Shown here piece by piece: positions 62,583 through 64,000 of a stretch of 64,000 nucleotides of DNA. The position numbers and the translations under genes are program-made. The DNA lies in the NCBI RefSeq assembly GCF_007680605.1, contig NZ_VEIO01000009.1:149502-213501 (forward strand). Direction: 5' to 3'. Within the stretch, counting starts at the first letter, position 1; every line of letters begins with the position of its first letter. A model generated the notes under the pieces. The model did no database searches. It was not told the DNA's origin and saw nothing but the letters and a program-made list of their open reading frames with translations. Source of the stretch: Paenibacillus xylanexedens (GTDB taxonomy: Bacteria; Bacillota; Bacilli; Paenibacillales; Paenibacillaceae).

Positions 62583-62621
62583 AAAAGGTAGAGCTCATTT
62601 ATGGAGTCTCTACCTTTTTAA
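62583..62621. terminator. Bidirectional intrinsic terminator
   Basis: AAAAGGTAGAG and CTCTACCTTTTT flank a 14-nt loop between the SLH-like gene and the convergent fabH. Confidence 0.85.
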
Positions 62622-62712
62622 TTCTTTCTGTCACATTGTGGATTCAAGTTTTAGTTCATCCGTTTCTATATTCACATCATGTTTACTCAAAGCTATTCAT
62701 TTTAGCTATTAT

Positions 62713-63711
62713 TTACCCTCTATCCGGCACACCCCATCGAACAACCAGACCCGAGTACGTTAGCCCGCCTCCAAAACCAAATAGTGCAACGTTCTGCCCA
62801 TGTCTGAGCTTCCCTTCATCCACCGAAATCTGCAATGCAAGTGGAATAGAGGCCGCAGAAGTATTCCCACGATACTCCACACTCGTTAATGTACGCTCGA
62901 GCGGAATCGGTCCGCGTTCACACATCGCTTCAATCATGCGCATGTTGGCACTATGCGGAACAAACCAATCGATTTGCTCAGGTGACATTTCAGCTCTCGT
63001 AATAAGCTCAGCTAATTGTTCCGGAACCATGCGGACTGCCCATTTGTAGACCTCTCTTCCGTTCTGCACCAGATTGCCCCCGGCATTCAAAGGCTGACCA
63101 TGCATCTCTGTAGAAAGTCCGCTTTTATATAAGTGCATGCCACCTTCTCCTTGTGTCCCGGAAATGACAGACTTAAAGTCACCCTGGTCAGAAGCACGTT
63201 CTACCAGAAACGCACCGGCCCCATCTCCAAACAACACGCACGTTGTGCGATCTGTATAGTCCGTTATTTTGGATAACGTTTCTGCCCCGATGACGAGTAC
63301 CTTGCGATACATCCCACTGGTTACCAGACTATCTGCCAGCTGCATACCGTATGTGAACCCGGCACAAGCCGCGTTCAGATCAAGCACTCCTGTCCGGGGA
63401 ATGCCCAGGTTTGCCTGGACTCGTGAAGCCGAACTTGGGAAAGCATACTCGGGTGTACTTGTTGCAAAAAGAATCATATCTACATCGGTGATCTTCACCT
63501 CGTAACGACGCACCATATCTTCCACAGCTTTTGTGGCCAGATCTGATACAAATTCATGTTTGCCTGCAATCCTGCGCTCTCTCATGCCAGTTCGCTGTAC
63601 AATCCATTCATCACTTGTATCGACCATTTTTTCCAAATCTGCATTGCTTAGTATCCGCTCAGGTACATACGTACCCATTGCTGTTATTGTTGCTTTAGAT
63701 TGATGATTCAT
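62713..63711 (-). CDS. fabH: Beta-ketoacyl-ACP synthase III FabH
   Basis: About 332 residues. Thiolase fold with the FabH triad Cys116 (LNAACAGF), His253 (WFVPHSANMRMI) and Asn283 (YRGNTSAAS), plus the Gly-rich end GFGGGLTYSGLVVRWG. It starts fatty acid synthesis by condensing acetyl- or branched acyl-CoA with malonyl-ACP. GAGGTG lies 9 nt before the ATG at 63709-63711. It stands alone, not in a fab cluster, and is regulated by FapR. Branched-chain primer use is likely but not shown. Confidence 0.93.
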   Translation of the reverse strand: MNHQSKATITAMGTYVPERILSNADLEKMVDTSDEWIVQRTGMRERRIAGKHEFVSDLATKAVEDMVRRYEVKITDVDMILFATSTPEYAFPSSASRVQANLGIPRTGVLDLNAACAGFTYGMQLADSLVTSGMYRKVLVIGAETLSKITDYTDRTTCVLFGDGAGAFLVERASDQGDFKSVISGTQGEGGMHLYKSGLSTEMHGQPLNAGGNLVQNGREVYKWAVRMVPEQLAELITRAEMSPEQIDWFVPHSANMRMIEAMCERGPIPLERTLTSVEYRGNTSAASIPLALQISVDEGKLRHGQNVALFGFGGGLTYSGLVVRWGVPDRG

Positions 63712-63741
63712 AGCTAAGATCACCTCGAATGTTTTTTTATC

Positions 63742-63774
63742 ATTATAGCACTAAGTCTTAGTACTTGGTACTAA
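63742..63774 (-). promoter_or_regulatory. FapR operator and -10 box of fabH
   Basis: TTAGTACTTGGTACTAA at 63758-63774 is an almost perfect inverted repeat matching the FapR operator TTAGTACCTGGTACTAA. A TATAAT on the minus strand is at 63742-63747. The operator covers the -35 region, so FapR would block RNA polymerase until malonyl-CoA or malonyl-ACP releases it. Confidence 0.88.
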
Positions 63775-63822
63775 ATTATTTTTGTAGAAGACCATTATTT
63801 ATTAACACGAACGCTGACAATA

Positions 63823-63849
63823 CAAAAAAACAGTCCAATTTCTTGGACT
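63823..63849 (-). terminator. Second terminator-like hairpin beyond the rrn operon
   Basis: On the minus strand AGTCCAA and TTGGACT with a 4-nt loop are followed by GTTTTTTTG. It lies after the first terminator of the rRNA operon, as a backup. Confidence 0.65.
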
Positions 63850-63879
63850 ATTCGACAATTAACCAGCGTAAGTATATAA

Positions 63880-63918
63880 AAAAATAAAAACCACCGCCGA
63901 ATTACATTGGCAGTGGTT
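63880..63918 (-). terminator. Terminator of the rRNA operon
   Basis: On the minus strand AACCACTGCC and GGCGGTGGTT with a 10-nt loop are followed by TTTATTTTTTT. It begins 10 nt after the 5S end. Confidence 0.85.
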
Positions 63919-63927
63919 CTTTGCTTT

Positions 63928-64000
63928 GCTTGGCGGCGTCCTACTCTCCCAGGACCCTGCGGTCCAAGTACCATCGGCGCTAGAGGGCTTAACGGTCGTG
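63928..64000 (-). rRNA. rrf: 5S ribosomal RNA, 3' part
   Basis: The minus strand from the window end reads as the 3' two thirds of 5S rRNA (CGACCGTTAAGCCCTCTAGC, then GGTACTTGGACCGCAGGGTC and CTGGGAGAGTAGGACGCCGC), ending at about 63928. The 5' third and the 23S gene lie outside the window. Confidence 0.95.

Overview
The window reads like the chromosome of a Paenibacillus-type Firmicute. The evidence is strong GGAGG-type ribosome binding sites, frequent TTG/GTG starts, Bacillus-type regulators (BirA operator, PurR boxes, guanine riboswitch, FapR operator), a complete purine operon in the EKBC-S-QLF-MNHD order, and several secreted proteins with stalk or S-layer-like domains. The assignment is inferred from gene content and style; no 16S gene is present. 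A partial 5S rRNA sits at the right edge, so an rrn operon enters the window there on the minus strand.

Layout. 1-0.4 kb: 3' end of a Nep1-like protein (NLP) gene. 0.4-6.6 kb: a tight six-gene biotin operon (bioA-D-B-F-bioH-like-C, minus) behind a BirA operator. 6.7-7.9 kb: sirohydrochlorin chelatase and a YerC-type TrpR-like protein. 8-20.5 kb: mixed housekeeping genes: a low-complexity protein, a DNA alkylation repair protein, CorA, a DUF47-Pit phosphate uptake pair, a YerB-like lipoprotein, a DoxX protein, a DODA-type dioxygenase, hydrolases and an AraC regulator. 20.7-25.3 kb: a 1078-residue stalk/repeat surface protein and a secreted protein of unknown function. 25.9-33.4 kb: a GNAT protein, IlvA, an alpha/beta hydrolase behind a Fur-like box, a GH3 glucosidase, and an MhqE-MhqD pair. 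33.6-36.1 kb: tandem CorC/HlyC-type membrane proteins. 36.9-53 kb: the whole pathway from PRPP to IMP on the minus strand, with PurR boxes, a sigma-A promoter and a guanine riboswitch with terminator at its head. 53-58.7 kb: universal stress protein, DUF1294 protein, small peptide, ROK protein with divergent AraC regulator, topoisomerase III. 59-62.6 kb: secreted amidase and SLH-like protein. 62.7-63.8 kb: fabH with a FapR operator.

The unusual content is mostly non-coding. (1) The purine operon is interrupted by related palindromic elements. One forms an 874-bp tandem array of four 218/219-bp units plus a partial fifth, between purC and purS. Dispersed relatives lie between purC and purB, between purH and purN, and, as a fragment, upstream of purM. 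(2) The two CorC/HlyC paralogs share a leader in which a 5-bp hairpin separates a strong Shine-Dalgarno from a TTG start. The hairpin bases covary and the flank lengths are identical. (3) corA is flanked by DnaA-box-like clusters, one arranged as three ~62-bp units with paired boxes. (4) A 193-bp intergenic element at 25.5 kb has two direct and two inverted copies of a motif at exact 50-bp spacing. (5) An Imm26-like gene sits inside the purine operon between purF and purM.

All calls come from reading the sequence and knowledge of protein families. No database search was run.
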